DNA from: CAZXWK01 sp964644675
GTDB lineage: Bacteria; Actinomycetota; Coriobacteriia; Anaerosomatales; JAAXUF01
Direction of reading: 5' to 3'
DNA length: 33,460 nucleotides
Assembly: GCA_964644675.1 (NCBI GenBank)
Contig: CAZXWK010000024.1
Location: forward strand, 1-33,460
The notes beneath the pieces were generated by a model. The model was not told the origin of the DNA. It worked only from the letters and a program-made list of their open reading frames with translations, and did no database searches. Position 1 is the stretch's first letter. Every line of letters begins with the position of its first letter. Below, one piece after another: positions 22,730-31,268 of this stretch. Both the position numbers and the translations under genes were made by a program.

Positions 22730-23466
22730 CGCGCGCCTCCCGCGGCGCCACCTGCGGCCGCACTCGGCTCGCGGCGCAGCTTGTAGCCCAGCCCGCGCGC
22801 GGTCACCAGGAGCTCCGGCGCGCCGGGATCGCGCTCGATCTTCTCGCGCACGCGCCGCACGTGCACGCTCACGGTGTTGTCGTCGGCCGAGCCCACCGGC
22901 TCGTCGCCCCACACCTGGCGGTAGAGCTGCGCCGCCGAGAAGACCCGGTCCGGGTTGTGCGCCAGGAACGCGAGCAGCTGCAGCTCGCGCGCCGGCATCG
23001 AGACCTCGGCGCCGCCGACGGTCACCCGAGCGGCGGCCTCGTCGACCACCACGCGTCCGCCGTCGAGCTCGACGGGCGCGGCAACGACGTCCGCCCCGCC
23101 GTTCGCGCGGCGCAGGTGCGCCCGCACGCGCGCCGCGACCTCGAGCGGGTTGAACGGCTTGGTGACGTAGTCGTCACCGCCGACCCCGAAGCCGGTGAGC
23201 TTGTCGACGTCGGCGTCGCGGGCGGTCAGGAACACGATCGGCGCCTGCGAGAACCGGCGGATCTCCGTCGCGGCGTCGAAGCCGCTGCCGTCGGGCAGCA
23301 TCACGTCGAGCACGATGAGCGCGGGGTTCTCGGCGCGTGCGAGCGACAGCGCCTCGGTGACCGACGCAGCGGTCACGACGCGTCCGAACCCCTCGCGCTC
23401 GAGCGCGATGCGCACGAGTCCCGAGATGCTCGTATCGTCGTCCACGACCAGGATGGTCTCGCTCAT
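22726..23466 (-). CDS. OmpR/PhoB-family response regulator
   Basis: A 246-aa regulator with receiver domain (1-120: VVDDDTS, phosphoacceptor Asp54 in VLDVMLPDGSG, Lys in YVTKPF) and a C-terminal winged-helix DNA-binding domain (about 135-235: SMPARELQLLAFLAHNPDRV, VSVHVRRVREKIERD, VTARGLGYKLRR). It should bind direct repeats spaced 11 bp, which are present at its own upstream region and at the exporter promoter. The start at 23466 (MSETILVV) is preceded by GGGGAG at 10 nt. A 10-residue Ala/Gly tail ends the protein. Confidence 0.94.
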   Translation of the reverse strand: MSETILVVDDDTSISGLVRIALEREGFGRVVTAASVTEALSLARAENPALIVLDVMLPDGSGFDAATEIRRFSQAPIVFLTARDADVDKLTGFGVGGDDYVTKPFNPLEVAARVRAHLRRANGGADVVAAPVELDGGRVVVDEAAARVTVGGAEVSMPARELQLLAFLAHNPDRVFSAAQLYRQVWGDEPVGSADDNTVSVHVRRVREKIERDPGAPELLVTARGLGYKLRREPSAAAGGAAGGAR

Positions 23467-23501
23467 CGCGCGCGCACTCCCCACTGCCGGCCCGATGTCA
23501 G

Positions 23502-23507
23502 ATTCTA
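23502..23507 (-). promoter_or_regulatory. Putative -10 of the response regulator gene
   Basis: TAGAAT on the minus strand matches five of six -10 bases and lies 36 bp before the start codon. The -35 position (CTTCTC at 23530-23525) shows no consensus, as expected for an activator-dependent promoter. A 14-bp palindrome ACGCGCCGGCGCGT (23507-23520) fills most of the spacer. Confidence 0.45.
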
Positions 23508-23542
23508 CGCGCCGGCGCGTCGCCGAGAAGTGCCTGGCGCGC

Positions 23543-23561
23543 GAGTTCAGCGGGAGTTCAG
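23543..23561. promoter_or_regulatory. Direct repeat upstream of response regulator gene: probable autoregulatory box
   Basis: GAGTTCAG occurs at 23543-23550 and 23554-23561 with an 11-bp period; a weaker third unit (GCTCA) follows at 23567. On the minus strand the core TGAACTCCCGCTGAAC matches the exporter-promoter core TGAACTCGGGATGAAC (21235-21250) at 13 of 16 positions. This supports binding by the same regulator. Confidence 0.6.
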
Positions 23562-23568
23562 GTACGGC

Positions 23569-26282
23569 TCAGCGCGACTCGGCGCGGCGCGCCCTGCGGC
23601 GCTCGACCGCTCCGATCGCGGCCGACAGCAGCAGTCCCGTCGAGCCGATGGCCAGCGCTATCGCCCACTCCCGCGGGCCCAGCGGATCGGTGCCCAGCAG
23701 CTTGACCGCCGAGGGGCTCGAAACCGCGAGCCACTGGAGCGCGACACCCGCGAGCAGGCCGACGACCAGGCTGCGGTTGGTGAAGACGCCGAGCTTGTGC
23801 AGCGGCACCGTCCACGAACGGCACCCGATGGCCTGCGCCCACTCGAACGCGACGAGCGTGGTGAACGCCATGGTCTGGGCGTGCGCGACGCCATCGGTCA
23901 TCTGGAACACGCCGAACACCGCGAGCATGCCCACCGCCTTCAGCGCCGCCCCCAGACCGATCCGCCACGCAGAGGGCCCGTCGATGATGCCGGCACTCGG
24001 CGAGCGCGGCGGCAGGGCCAGGACGTCGTCGTGCTTGGGCTCGATCCCCAGCGGGATCGTGAGCGTGCTCGCGACGACCAGGTTCGCCCACAGCACCATG
24101 ACCGGCGTGATGGGCAGCGGCCATCCGATGAGCTGGCTCGCGGCGATCGCCGCGACCTGCCCCAGCGCGACCATCACCAGGAACGCGACCACGCGCTGGA
24201 GGTTGCCGTAGATGACGCGCCCCTCCTCGACCGCCGAGACGATCGTCGCGAAATCGTCGTCGGCGAGCACCATGTCGGCGGCTTCCTTCGAGACCTCGGT
24301 GCCGGTGATTCCCATCGCGACGCCGATGTCGGCGCGCTTGAGCGCCGGCGCGTCGTTGACGCCGTCGCCGGTCATCGCGACGGTCTCGCCGATCTCCTGA
24401 AGCGCCCCGACGACGCGCAGCTTGTGACGCGGCTCGACGCGGGCGAGCACCGCGAGGTCGCTCACGCGCGCCTTCAGTTCCGCGTCGTCGAGCAGATCGA
24501 GCTCGGCGCCGGTGATGACCGCGGACGGCGGCGCGTCGGGCGCCAGGATGCCCACCTGCCGAGCGATCGCGGCACCGGTGGCGGCGTGGTCCCCGGTGAT
24601 CATCTTCACCGTCATCCCCGCGCGTTGCGCCTGCGCGACGGCCTGGATCGCCTCGGACCGCGGCGGGTCCATGAGCCCCCACATCCCCAGGAAGACGCAG
24701 CCGTTCTCGGCGTCGGTCCGGTCGGCTTCGATGGTGCCGGCCGGCAGGTCGTGGTAGGCGCCGGCGACCACCCGCAGCGCCTCGTCGGCGAGCGCGTCCT
24801 GTGCCGAGCGGACCCGCGCGCGCAGCTCGTCGGTCAGCGTGACGACCTCGCCATCGAGCAGGATCCGGTCGCAGTAGCCCAGGATCCGCTCGGCGGCGCC
24901 CTTCACGTGCAGGCGCACGCCGCCCTCGTGTCGGTCGAGCGTCGCCATGTACTTGGTCGAGCTCGAGAAGGGGATCTCGTCGATGCGCGCCCCGTCGCAG
25001 CGCGCGGCCGCCACGCTCGTGCCGCCCTTGGCCGCCGCGGCGAGGAGCGCCCCGTCGGTGGGGCTGCCCTCGACCACCCAGCGCCCGTCCTCGTCCTCCT
25101 CGAGCACCGCGTTGTTGGCCGCGCAGCCCGCCGCGAGCAGGGCGGCCGCGTCGGCAGAGTCGGCCGGCTCGCCCTCGGGAGTCTGCACCTCTCCGTGCGG
25201 CGAGAAGCCGTCGCCCGTGACCCGGAACGCCTGGCCGCCGACCCACAGCCGCGTCACCGTCATCTCGTTCTTGGTGAGCGTGCCGGTCTTGTCGGTGCAC
25301 ACCACCGTGCACCCGCCCAGCGTCTCGACCGCGGCCATGCGGCGCACGATCGCGTTGCGCCGCGCCATCCGCTGCACCCCCAGCGCGAGCGACACGCTGA
25401 CGGCGGTGGGAAGTCCCTCGGGTATCGCCGAGACGGCCGCCGCGACCGAGAACACCAGCATCTCGGTCATCGACTCTCCCCGCAGGACGCCGAGGATGAA
25501 GATCACGACCGCGGCGACCACCGCGAAGACCCCCAGGCGCGTCGACAGCACCGCGAGCCGGCGCTGCAGCGGCGTGTCCTGCCGCTTGGTCGAGCGCACC
25601 TCGCTCGCGATCTGGCCCACAACGGTGCGCATGCCCGTCGCGACGACGATCGCGGTCGCACGGCCCGCGACGACCGGCGTCGAGGAGTACGCCATCGTCA
25701 GCCGGTCCGCGAGCGGCGTGCACTCGTCGAGCTCGACGAGCTCCTTCTCCACCGGCTCGGACTCACCCGTGAGCGCGGACTCGTCGGTGCGCAGGTCCGT
25801 CTCGGTGACCAGGCGCGCGTCAGCGGCGACCCGGTCCCCGGTCTCGAGGACCAGCAGGTCTCCCGCGACGAGCTCGCTCGCATCGATCACTCGCACCTCG
25901 TCGTCGCGCACGACCCGTGCGCGCGGGCTCGAGAGACGGCGCAGCGCATCCAGTGCGGACTCTGCGCGGTACTCCTGGACCACGCCGATCACAACGTTCG
26001 CGAGCACGATGATCGCGATGACGGCGGCGTCGAAGGACTTGCCGGCCAAGAGCGAGACGACCGCCGCGCTCGCGAGCAGGTAGACCATCGGATCGGCGAG
26101 CTGACCGAGCACCAGCGCCCAGATCGACACTCCGGCATCGGCCTCGAGCGCGTTGGGCCCGTCGGCAGCCAGGCGCCGGGCAGCCTCGGCCGAGGTCAGC
26201 CCCCGGGTCGTCGAGGTCGCGAGCTTCTCGGCGACGGTGTCCGGCGGGAGGGAGTGCCACGGGGTCGTGGTGTCGGGAAGGA
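23569..26282 (-). CDS. Type-II (PacL-like) cation-transporting P-type ATPase, 5' end in gap
   Basis: About 904 residues are visible, lacking only the extreme N-terminus (visible from PDTTTPWHSLPPDTVAEKL). Domains: N-terminal cation-ATPase domain, M1-M2, actuator with TGES, M3-M4 with IPEGLPTAVSVSLALG, phosphorylation site CTDKTGTLT, nucleotide domain (KGAAERIL), hinge MTGDGVNDAPALK, and M5-M10. Thus catalysis is intact. Aligned to SERCA/PacL, the M4 Glu (PEGLP) and M6 Asn (WANLV) remain, but M5 Asn and Glu are Ala and Gln (VALGQVAAI), and M6 Thr and Asp are Val and Ala. Ca2+ transport is therefore doubtful; the ion is unknown. It ends 102 bp upstream of the response regulator start on the same strand. 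Confidence 0.93.
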
Positions 26283-26382
26283 NNNNNNNNNNNNNNNNNN
26301 NNNNNNNNNNNNNNNNNNNNNNNNNNNNNNNNNNNNNNNNNNNNNNNNNNNNNNNNNNNNNNNNNNNNNNNNNNNNNNNNNN
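26283..26382. other. Assembly gap (100 N) between divergent ATPase and phosphoesterase genes
   Basis: Exactly 100 N. The gap must hold the start of the P-type ATPase, the divergent promoter region and the 5' end of the metallophosphoesterase, so the true sequence is probably longer than 100 bp. Confidence 0.97.
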
Positions 26383-27213
26383 GTCGTCCCCTACACCGGG
26401 CCGCCGATCGTCTTCGCGGTCATCGGCGACTACGGGATGAACGACAAGGCCGAGGCGTCCGTGGCCAAGCTGGTGAAGTCGTGGAAGCCGGAGTTCATCA
26501 TCACGACCGGCGACGACTACTACGATGAGGCTGGCGGAACCGGCGCAGGTCAGTACGACCGCTCGACCGCGCGCTACTACGGCCGCTGGGTCGAAGGCCA
26601 CGGCGCGGCCGCCAACGCGTTCTTCCCGACGCTCGGCAACCACGACTACACCGATGCGAACCCGGGCCCGCAGACGTACCTCGACTACTTCACGCTGCCG
26701 GGGACGGGCCTCGCCAACACCTCGGGCAACGAGCGCTACTACGACTTCGTGAAGGGCCCGATCCACTTCTTCGCGCTCAACTCCAACCCCGAGGAGCCCG
26801 GCGACTTCTGGCCCACCGGAGCGCAGGGCGCGTGGCTGCGGAAGCAGATGTACACCTCGACGTCGCCGTTCAACCTCGTCTACGACCACCACCCGCCCTG
26901 GTCCTCGGACAAGAAGCACGGGTCGCTCTACCAGCTGCGCTGGCCCTACTCCGAGTGGGGCGCCGACGTGATGGTCTCCGGCCACGCGCACACCTACGAG
27001 CGCATCGTCCGAGACGACATGGTGTACTTCGTCAACGGCATCGGTGGCGCCCCACGCTACGGCTTCGGGCCGACGGTGGAGGGCAGCCAGGTCCGCTACG
27101 ACAAGAACTGGGGAGCCCAGAAGGTCACCGCGACGGGTAGCACGCTCCTGTTCGAGTGCTACAGCGTGAAGGGCAAGCTCATCGACCGCTGGGAGGTCGC
27201 TCGCAAGCGCTAG
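26383..27213 (+). CDS. Metallophosphoesterase, purple-acid-phosphatase-like, 5' end in gap
   Basis: 276 residues are visible. The dinuclear-metal motifs are complete: GDYG (D-x-G), TGDDYYD (G-D-x-x-Y, the purple-acid-phosphatase variant with a Tyr), LGNHDYT (GNHD), YDHHPPW and SGHAHTYER (G-H-x-H). The protein hydrolyses phosphomonoesters or diesters; the natural substrate is unknown. Many relatives are secreted, and the missing N-terminus would carry any signal peptide. No Cys pairs or C-terminal anchor are seen. It is divergent from the P-type ATPase and convergent with the next gene, whose stop codon overlaps its own in the sequence CTAG. Confidence 0.92.
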   Translation, partial: VVPYTGPPIVFAVIGDYGMNDKAEASVAKLVKSWKPEFIITTGDDYYDEAGGTGAGQYDRSTARYYGRWVEGHGAAANAFFPTLGNHDYTDANPGPQTYLDYFTLPGTGLANTSGNERYYDFVKGPIHFFALNSNPEEPGDFWPTGAQGAWLRKQMYTSTSPFNLVYDHHPPWSSDKKHGSLYQLRWPYSEWGADVMVSGHAHTYERIVRDDMVYFVNGIGGAPRYGFGPTVEGSQVRYDKNWGAQKVTATGSTLLFECYSVKGKLIDRWEVARKR

Positions 27214-27698
27214 GTCGGCTGCGCGTGCCGGCTGCGCCAGTCGCGCTCGAACGCGCGGATGCGCGGCTCGATATAGAACTCGTGCGGGTCGGCCACCGCG
27301 CGTCCGGCCATCACGGTCTGCATCGCCGCGTCGGCGGTCATGCCCGTGGCGATCAGGATGCTGCACGCCATGACCACGCTGCGGTGCCGACCTTGTCGGC
27401 AGTAGACGAGCACCCTGCCTCCGCTCGCAATGACCGGAAGCGCCGCGTCCACGCCGGTCCGGAGCTTGCCCAGCGGGATCGGCAGCAGGGGGAAGTCCCA
27501 CGTCGTCAGGCGGACGAACCGGAACGGAGGCGCAAGCATACCCGCGGGTGGCGCCGCGTGGATCATGCTGATGATCAGGCCGACTCCCAGTCCGAGAATC
27601 TCGGCGATCGCGTCGTCGTCCGGCAGCGAGCCGACGAACAGCTGCTCCGTGATCGGCGAGACGTCGTACGCGCGGCGCACTGCTCGGGGGGTCTCCAT
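27210..27698 (-). CDS. Dual-specificity (Cys-based) protein phosphatase family protein
   Basis: A 162-aa protein with the PTP/DSP fold. The N-terminal SPITEQLFVGSLPDDDAIAEI resembles DSP entry strands; the P-loop is VYCRQGRHRSVV, matching H-C-x5-R-S/T except that Tyr replaces the His before the catalytic Cys. The general-acid Asp may lie in TTWDFPLLPIP. Family members dephosphorylate phospho-Tyr/Ser/Thr or other phosphates. The ATG at 27698 is used, although its ribosome-binding site is weak. It lies 47 bp downstream of the ABC permease on the same strand and could be the last gene of that operon. Confidence 0.85.
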   Translation of the reverse strand: METPRAVRRAYDVSPITEQLFVGSLPDDDAIAEILGLGVGLIISMIHAAPPAGMLAPPFRFVRLTTWDFPLLPIPLGKLRTGVDAALPVIASGGRVLVYCRQGRHRSVVMACSILIATGMTADAAMQTVMAGRAVADPHEFYIEPRIRAFERDWRSRHAQPT

Positions 27699-27745
27699 GG
27701 ATGCTATCTACCCGCCCCGCTGCGGCGCTCCTCGGCGGCCCCGCG

Positions 27746-28552
27746 CTACAGGAAGCTCGACACCACGCGCTCGCGGTCGAACGTACCCACGATCCACCGC
27801 ATGAGCAGCACGTCGAGCACCCCGAGCACCACGCCGATCACGGCGAACAGCGACGGCCCCAGCAACATCAGGCCGTTTACCTGCCCGAGCACCAGCAGCA
27901 CCATCGGCACGACGATGAACCCCGCGATCGAGTTGGCCGACTGGTAGGTGGCCACGCGCGCCGAGACCCACACGACCAGCGCGGTCACGAACACCGAGAC
28001 CGTCGGCACCACCAGCAGCATGAGCACCCACCAGTTGGCCGTCGGGAAGAACTGCCTCCCCACCAGCGGGTTCGCAAACACGTTGACCAGAACCGTGTAG
28101 ATCGCGAAGCACACCCAGCTGAACAGGACCGCCGGGACCACGGTGCCGGCGATCTTGCCCACCACGAGCTCGGTGTCGGTGACCGGCGTGTAGAGCATGC
28201 CCTCGAGGGTGTGCCGCTCCTTCTCACCGGCGAAGCTGTTGGCCGCCAGGATCGTCGCCATCATCGTCGGGATGATGAGGAAGAACGCCGAGAACAGGAA
28301 CGCGGTCGCCATGTACGCGGCCTTGCCCTGCGCCGAGAACCCCGCCATCGCCGGGATCAGGTCGGCCGGGATCTTCTCGAAGAACGAGTTCACGTCGGCG
28401 GGGCTCATGTAGCGCAGCCCCACCAGCAGTCCCACCGGGTAGAGCACCACGAACAGGAGCGGCACGATGATCACGGGAGCGAGCACCTGGCTCGAGCCCG
28501 CGCTCTCGCGCAGGTCCTTGGTCGCGATGGCTCGGATGACGTTCGCCTTCAT
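27746..28552 (-). CDS. ABC-2 type permease
   Basis: A 268-aa integral membrane protein with six hydrophobic helices, including APVIIVPLLFVVLYPVGLLV, FLFSAFFLIIPTMMATILA, AGTVVPAVLFSWVCFAIYTV, WVLMLLVVPTVSVFVTALVV, IAGFIVVPMVLLVLGQVNGL and SLFAVIGVVLGVLDVLLM. The cytoplasmic FAGEKERHTLEGMLYTPVTD is the classic ABC-2 motif (GEKERGTLExLLxTPV), also seen in NatB-type Na+ and drug exporters. The ATG at 28552 overlaps the ATPase stop (ATGA). It pairs with that ATPase as a two-gene exporter; the cargo is unknown. Confidence 0.92.
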   Translation of the reverse strand: MKANVIRAIATKDLRESAGSSQVLAPVIIVPLLFVVLYPVGLLVGLRYMSPADVNSFFEKIPADLIPAMAGFSAQGKAAYMATAFLFSAFFLIIPTMMATILAANSFAGEKERHTLEGMLYTPVTDTELVVGKIAGTVVPAVLFSWVCFAIYTVLVNVFANPLVGRQFFPTANWWVLMLLVVPTVSVFVTALVVWVSARVATYQSANSIAGFIVVPMVLLVLGQVNGLMLLGPSLFAVIGVVLGVLDVLLMRWIVGTFDRERVVSSFL

Positions 28553-29541
28553 GCGGCATCGACCTCCTTCGCGGGCGCGGCGCCGGGCGCGGCGTCCGCG
28601 GCCTCGTGCGCGTGCATCAGGCGCAGGTACGCCTCCTCGAGCGTGGGCGGTTCCTCGGCCACGCCGAGCAGGTCGAGCGGCATCGCCGCGATCGCGCGCA
28701 CCAGCGCGGGGACGCCCTCGCGCGAGGCGGCCTCGACGATCGCGCCGCCATCGTCGGCGTACGCGCGCGTGACCGCCGGCAGCGCCTCGAGCGCGGCCAG
28801 GTCGAGCCGCACGCCGGGTGCCGGCGCGACGCGCACGCGCACCTCGGGCACGATCTCGCGCGCGACCTGCGCGGGCGAGCCCTGCGCGACCACGCGACCG
28901 CCGGCGAGCACGCCGACCTTGGTGCAGACCGACTCCATCTCCTCGAGCCGGTGCGACGTGATGAAGAACGTCTTGCCGCGCTCGCGCGAGACGTCGCGGA
29001 CGTAGGTCATGAGCTCGTGCGCAGCCTCGGGGTCGAGCCCGGCGGTGGGCTCGTCAAGGAAGACGAGGTCGGGGTTCGCGATGAGCGCGCGGGCGATGAG
29101 CACCTTCTGCTTCATGCCCTTCGAGTACGTCCCGATCTTCTGGGTCGCACGCTCTGCGAGACCGAAGCGCTCCAGCAGCTCTGAGGCGGACCGCGACGCC
29201 TCGTCCTTGGCCATGCCGTACAGCGCGCCGAAGAAGGTGAGGTTGTCGAGCGCGGTCAGCCGCTCGTAGAGCGCGGTGTCGGTCTGCACGCCCACGCGCG
29301 GGCGCACCGCCTCGACGTCCGCGGGCACCTCGTGGCCCAGCACCGTGAGCATCTCCGCCGCGTCCGGCTTCAGCACGCCGGTGAGGATGCGCACCGTCGT
29401 CGTCTTGCCGGCGCCGTTGGGGCCGAGAAGCCCGAACACGCCGCCGGTCTCAAGCGACAGGTCGACGCTCTCGAGCGCCACCGTCCCGCCGAACGAGCGG
29501 GCGAGCCCGCTGACTTCCAACGCTAGGGTGTGTCCGTTCAC
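28549..29541 (-). CDS. ABC transporter ATP-binding protein (NatA/drug-exporter type)
   Basis: A 330-aa nucleotide-binding subunit: Walker A GPNGAGKTTT, Q-loop VGVQTDTALYERLTALDNL, signature YSKGMKQKV, Walker B LVFLDEPTAGLDP and H-loop FFITSHRLEEME. The C-terminal domain (about 225-330) includes PPTLEEAYLRLM, as in CcmA/NatA-type exporters. The start is a GTG at 29541 preceded by GGAGGGA. It begins 57 bp after the hydrolase stop, so it probably belongs to the TetR-led unit. It is distinct from the LanF-like ATPase at 20207-21172. Confidence 0.93.
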   Translation of the reverse strand: MNGHTLALEVSGLARSFGGTVALESVDLSLETGGVFGLLGPNGAGKTTTVRILTGVLKPDAAEMLTVLGHEVPADVEAVRPRVGVQTDTALYERLTALDNLTFFGALYGMAKDEASRSASELLERFGLAERATQKIGTYSKGMKQKVLIARALIANPDLVFLDEPTAGLDPEAAHELMTYVRDVSRERGKTFFITSHRLEEMESVCTKVGVLAGGRVVAQGSPAQVAREIVPEVRVRVAPAPGVRLDLAALEALPAVTRAYADDGGAIVEAASREGVPALVRAIAAMPLDLLGVAEEPPTLEEAYLRLMHAHEAADAAPGAAPAKEVDAA

Positions 29542-29598
29542 GATCGGTGTCCCTCCAGCCGTTCAGTGCCGCCGATTCCGTGCGTCCCGCGCGTGCCG

Positions 29599-30635
29599 CT
29601 ACGCGCTTGCGAGCGCGAACGCGTGCCGCTCGAGCCAGTCCGAGACCAGCTCCAAGACCCGCGGGTCGACCGGCTCCTCGACCTGCTTCTTGTACGTCTG
29701 GATCGAAGGCACCGCCGAGGCGTCCGCGCGCAGCAGGTGCGTCACGTCCGGCACCACGTGCGGTTCGAACTCCGAGCGGACCAGCCCCGCCATCACGTCC
29801 AGATCGCCCGGCGCGACCTGGATGTCCTTGCTGCCGGTGATCGCGAGGACCGGCACCTCGATGCGCGCGAGGTCCTCGGCCGGGTCGTAGGCGAGGAACT
29901 CACGCATCCACTTCGCGTTGATCTTGCGGATGCCCTGGACGCGGTAGGTGTCCTTGGTCGAGCGCTCGATCTTCCCGAACGCCTTGAGCTGCGACTTGCG
30001 GACGTCGACGTGCAGCGCGCCGATGAGCCACTTGTTGAAGCCGCTCATCCCGGGCACGACCTGTTCGCCCTGCCACAGCAGCGCTTCCTCGCCCTGCCGG
30101 CCCACGCCCGCGAGCAGAATCGCGCCCGCGATCGGCTCGTGCCGCCCGGCCAGCCGGATGCAGATGGTCGCGCCCTCGCTGTGGCCGCACGCGTACACGC
30201 GCTCCGGGTCCACGCCCGGCTGCGAGCGCAGGCACGCGACCGCGGCAGCCGCGTCGTCGGTGTTGTCCGAAACGCCCGCGGTCCAGAAGTCGCCCTCGCT
30301 CGCGCCGACACCGCGCTTGTCGTAGCGCAGGCTGCCGATGCCGTTCTCGGCGAGTCGGACGGCGAGTTGCCGCATGACGTCGATGGGCAGCTTGGGCGCG
30401 TTCTCGTCGCGGTCTACCATGCCCGACCCGACGATGAGCACGACCGCCGGACACGGCTCGGNNNNNNNNNNNNNNNNNNNNNNNNNNNNNNNNNNNNNNN
30501 NNNNNNNNNNNNNNNNNNNNNNNNNNNNNNNNNNNNNNNNNNNNNNNNNNNNNNNNNNNNNGAGTCCGGGAGCGTCAGCGTCCCGGCCAGCTTCAGCCCC
30601 GCCGAGACGAACGTCACTTCGCGTTGCGTGGTCAC
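29599..30635 (-). CDS. Alpha/beta hydrolase (BAAT/esterase-like), interrupted by assembly gap
   Basis: A cytoplasmic alpha/beta hydrolase. Before the gap are 24 residues (VTTQREVTFVSAGLKLAGTL...PD), after it the core: VVLIVGSGMVDRDEN (oxyanion region), SLRYDKRGVGASEG, nucleophile elbow YACGHSEGATICIRLAG (G-x-S-x-G), acid in VLAITGSKDIQVAPG and His in PDVTHLLRAD. All three catalytic positions are present. The GTG start at 30635 overlaps the TetR stop (GTGA) and has GAGGAGG upstream. The two halves are out of frame across 100 N; the true length is 2 modulo 3 and perhaps only a few bases. The substrate is unknown; proximity to an exporter suggests ester or lactone detoxification. Confidence 0.9.
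30462..30561. other. Assembly gap (100 N) inside alpha/beta hydrolase gene
   Basis: Exactly 100 N between codon 24 and the core of the hydrolase. The frames on the two sides do not agree with a 100-base gap, and family spacing suggests very few residues are missing. Confidence 0.97.
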
Positions 30636-31252
30636 TGCACTTCCTCCTCGTCCGCGGGGAGCACCAGCGTCCCCCCGATGATGTGCTGAGCGCGCGCCTT
30701 GGCCTCGTCGATGCCGATCGCCCTGCCGAGCGGACCGAACAGTCGGCCGGAGATGATGAGCGAGACGAGCCCGTGCGCGACGCCCCACAGGCCGTCGTCC
30801 ACCACGTCGAGCGCCGAGCGGTGCTCCTCCGGCACGCCCTCGAAGACCGCCGAGAGCAGCTCGCGGTCGCGGTCGAGCCAGCGGGCGCGCACCGCGATGC
30901 GCGCCGGGTCGACGGGGTTCTCGGCGGGGTGCTCGAACATGAGGCGGTACATGCCAGGGTGCTCGATACCCCAGTCGAGGTAGGCGGCGACCCGGCGGCG
31001 CAGAGCCGAGGCGGGCGGACGGCCCTCCTCGGCGGCATCTTGGGCGTCGGCGAAGGACTCAAAGGCGCGGTCGATGGTCGCCTGGAGCAGCTCGTCCTTG
31101 CTCTTGTAGTAGAGGTAGATCGTGGGTCGCGTGTAGCCCAGGCGGGTGGCGACCTCGCCCAATGCGAGCTTCTCGGGGCCCTTCTCCTCGACGATCTCCG
31201 CGGTCACGCGAAGGATGTCGTCGGCGAGCTGCGGGTTGGCCGGTCGTGCCAT
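30632..31252 (-). CDS. TetR/AcrR-family transcriptional regulator
   Basis: A 206-aa repressor-type protein. The N-terminal helix-turn-helix domain (about 8-56) reads ADDILRVTAEIVEEKGPEKL, LALGEVATRLGYTRPTIYLY and YKSKDELLQATIDRAF, the standard TetR signature. The helical C-terminal ligand domain contains YLDWGIEHPGMYRLMFEHP and ends in ARAQHIIGGTLVLP, resembling TetR_C/WHG-type domains. GAGGAGG precedes the ATG at 31252. A perfect inverted repeat lies just upstream of that ribosome-binding site, consistent with autorepression. It is the first gene of a minus-strand unit with the hydrolase, ABC pair and probably the phosphatase. Confidence 0.95.
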   Translation of the reverse strand: MARPANPQLADDILRVTAEIVEEKGPEKLALGEVATRLGYTRPTIYLYYKSKDELLQATIDRAFESFADAQDAAEEGRPPASALRRRVAAYLDWGIEHPGMYRLMFEHPAENPVDPARIAVRARWLDRDRELLSAVFEGVPEEHRSALDVVDDGLWGVAHGLVSLIISGRLFGPLGRAIGIDEAKARAQHIIGGTLVLPADEEEVQ

Positions 31253-31268
31253 GCGGTGCGCCTCCTCG

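Noticed and set aside
20217..22763. Very long minus-strand open frame of over 800 codons spanning the kinase and ABC ATPase genes
   Set aside because: It is Arg/Ala/Pro-rich, has no family signature and is a shadow of two well-recognised genes in another frame, as expected in GC-rich DNA.
23507..23520. 14-bp palindrome as a terminator for the P-type ATPase
   Set aside because: It lacks a T-run and overlaps the -10/spacer of the regulator promoter, so a DNA-binding or incidental GC palindrome is equally likely.
22861..27213. Plus-strand open frame of 1450 codons ending in the metallophosphoesterase
   Set aside because: Everything before the gap is antisense to the regulator and P-type ATPase; only the part after 26383 is a real gene.
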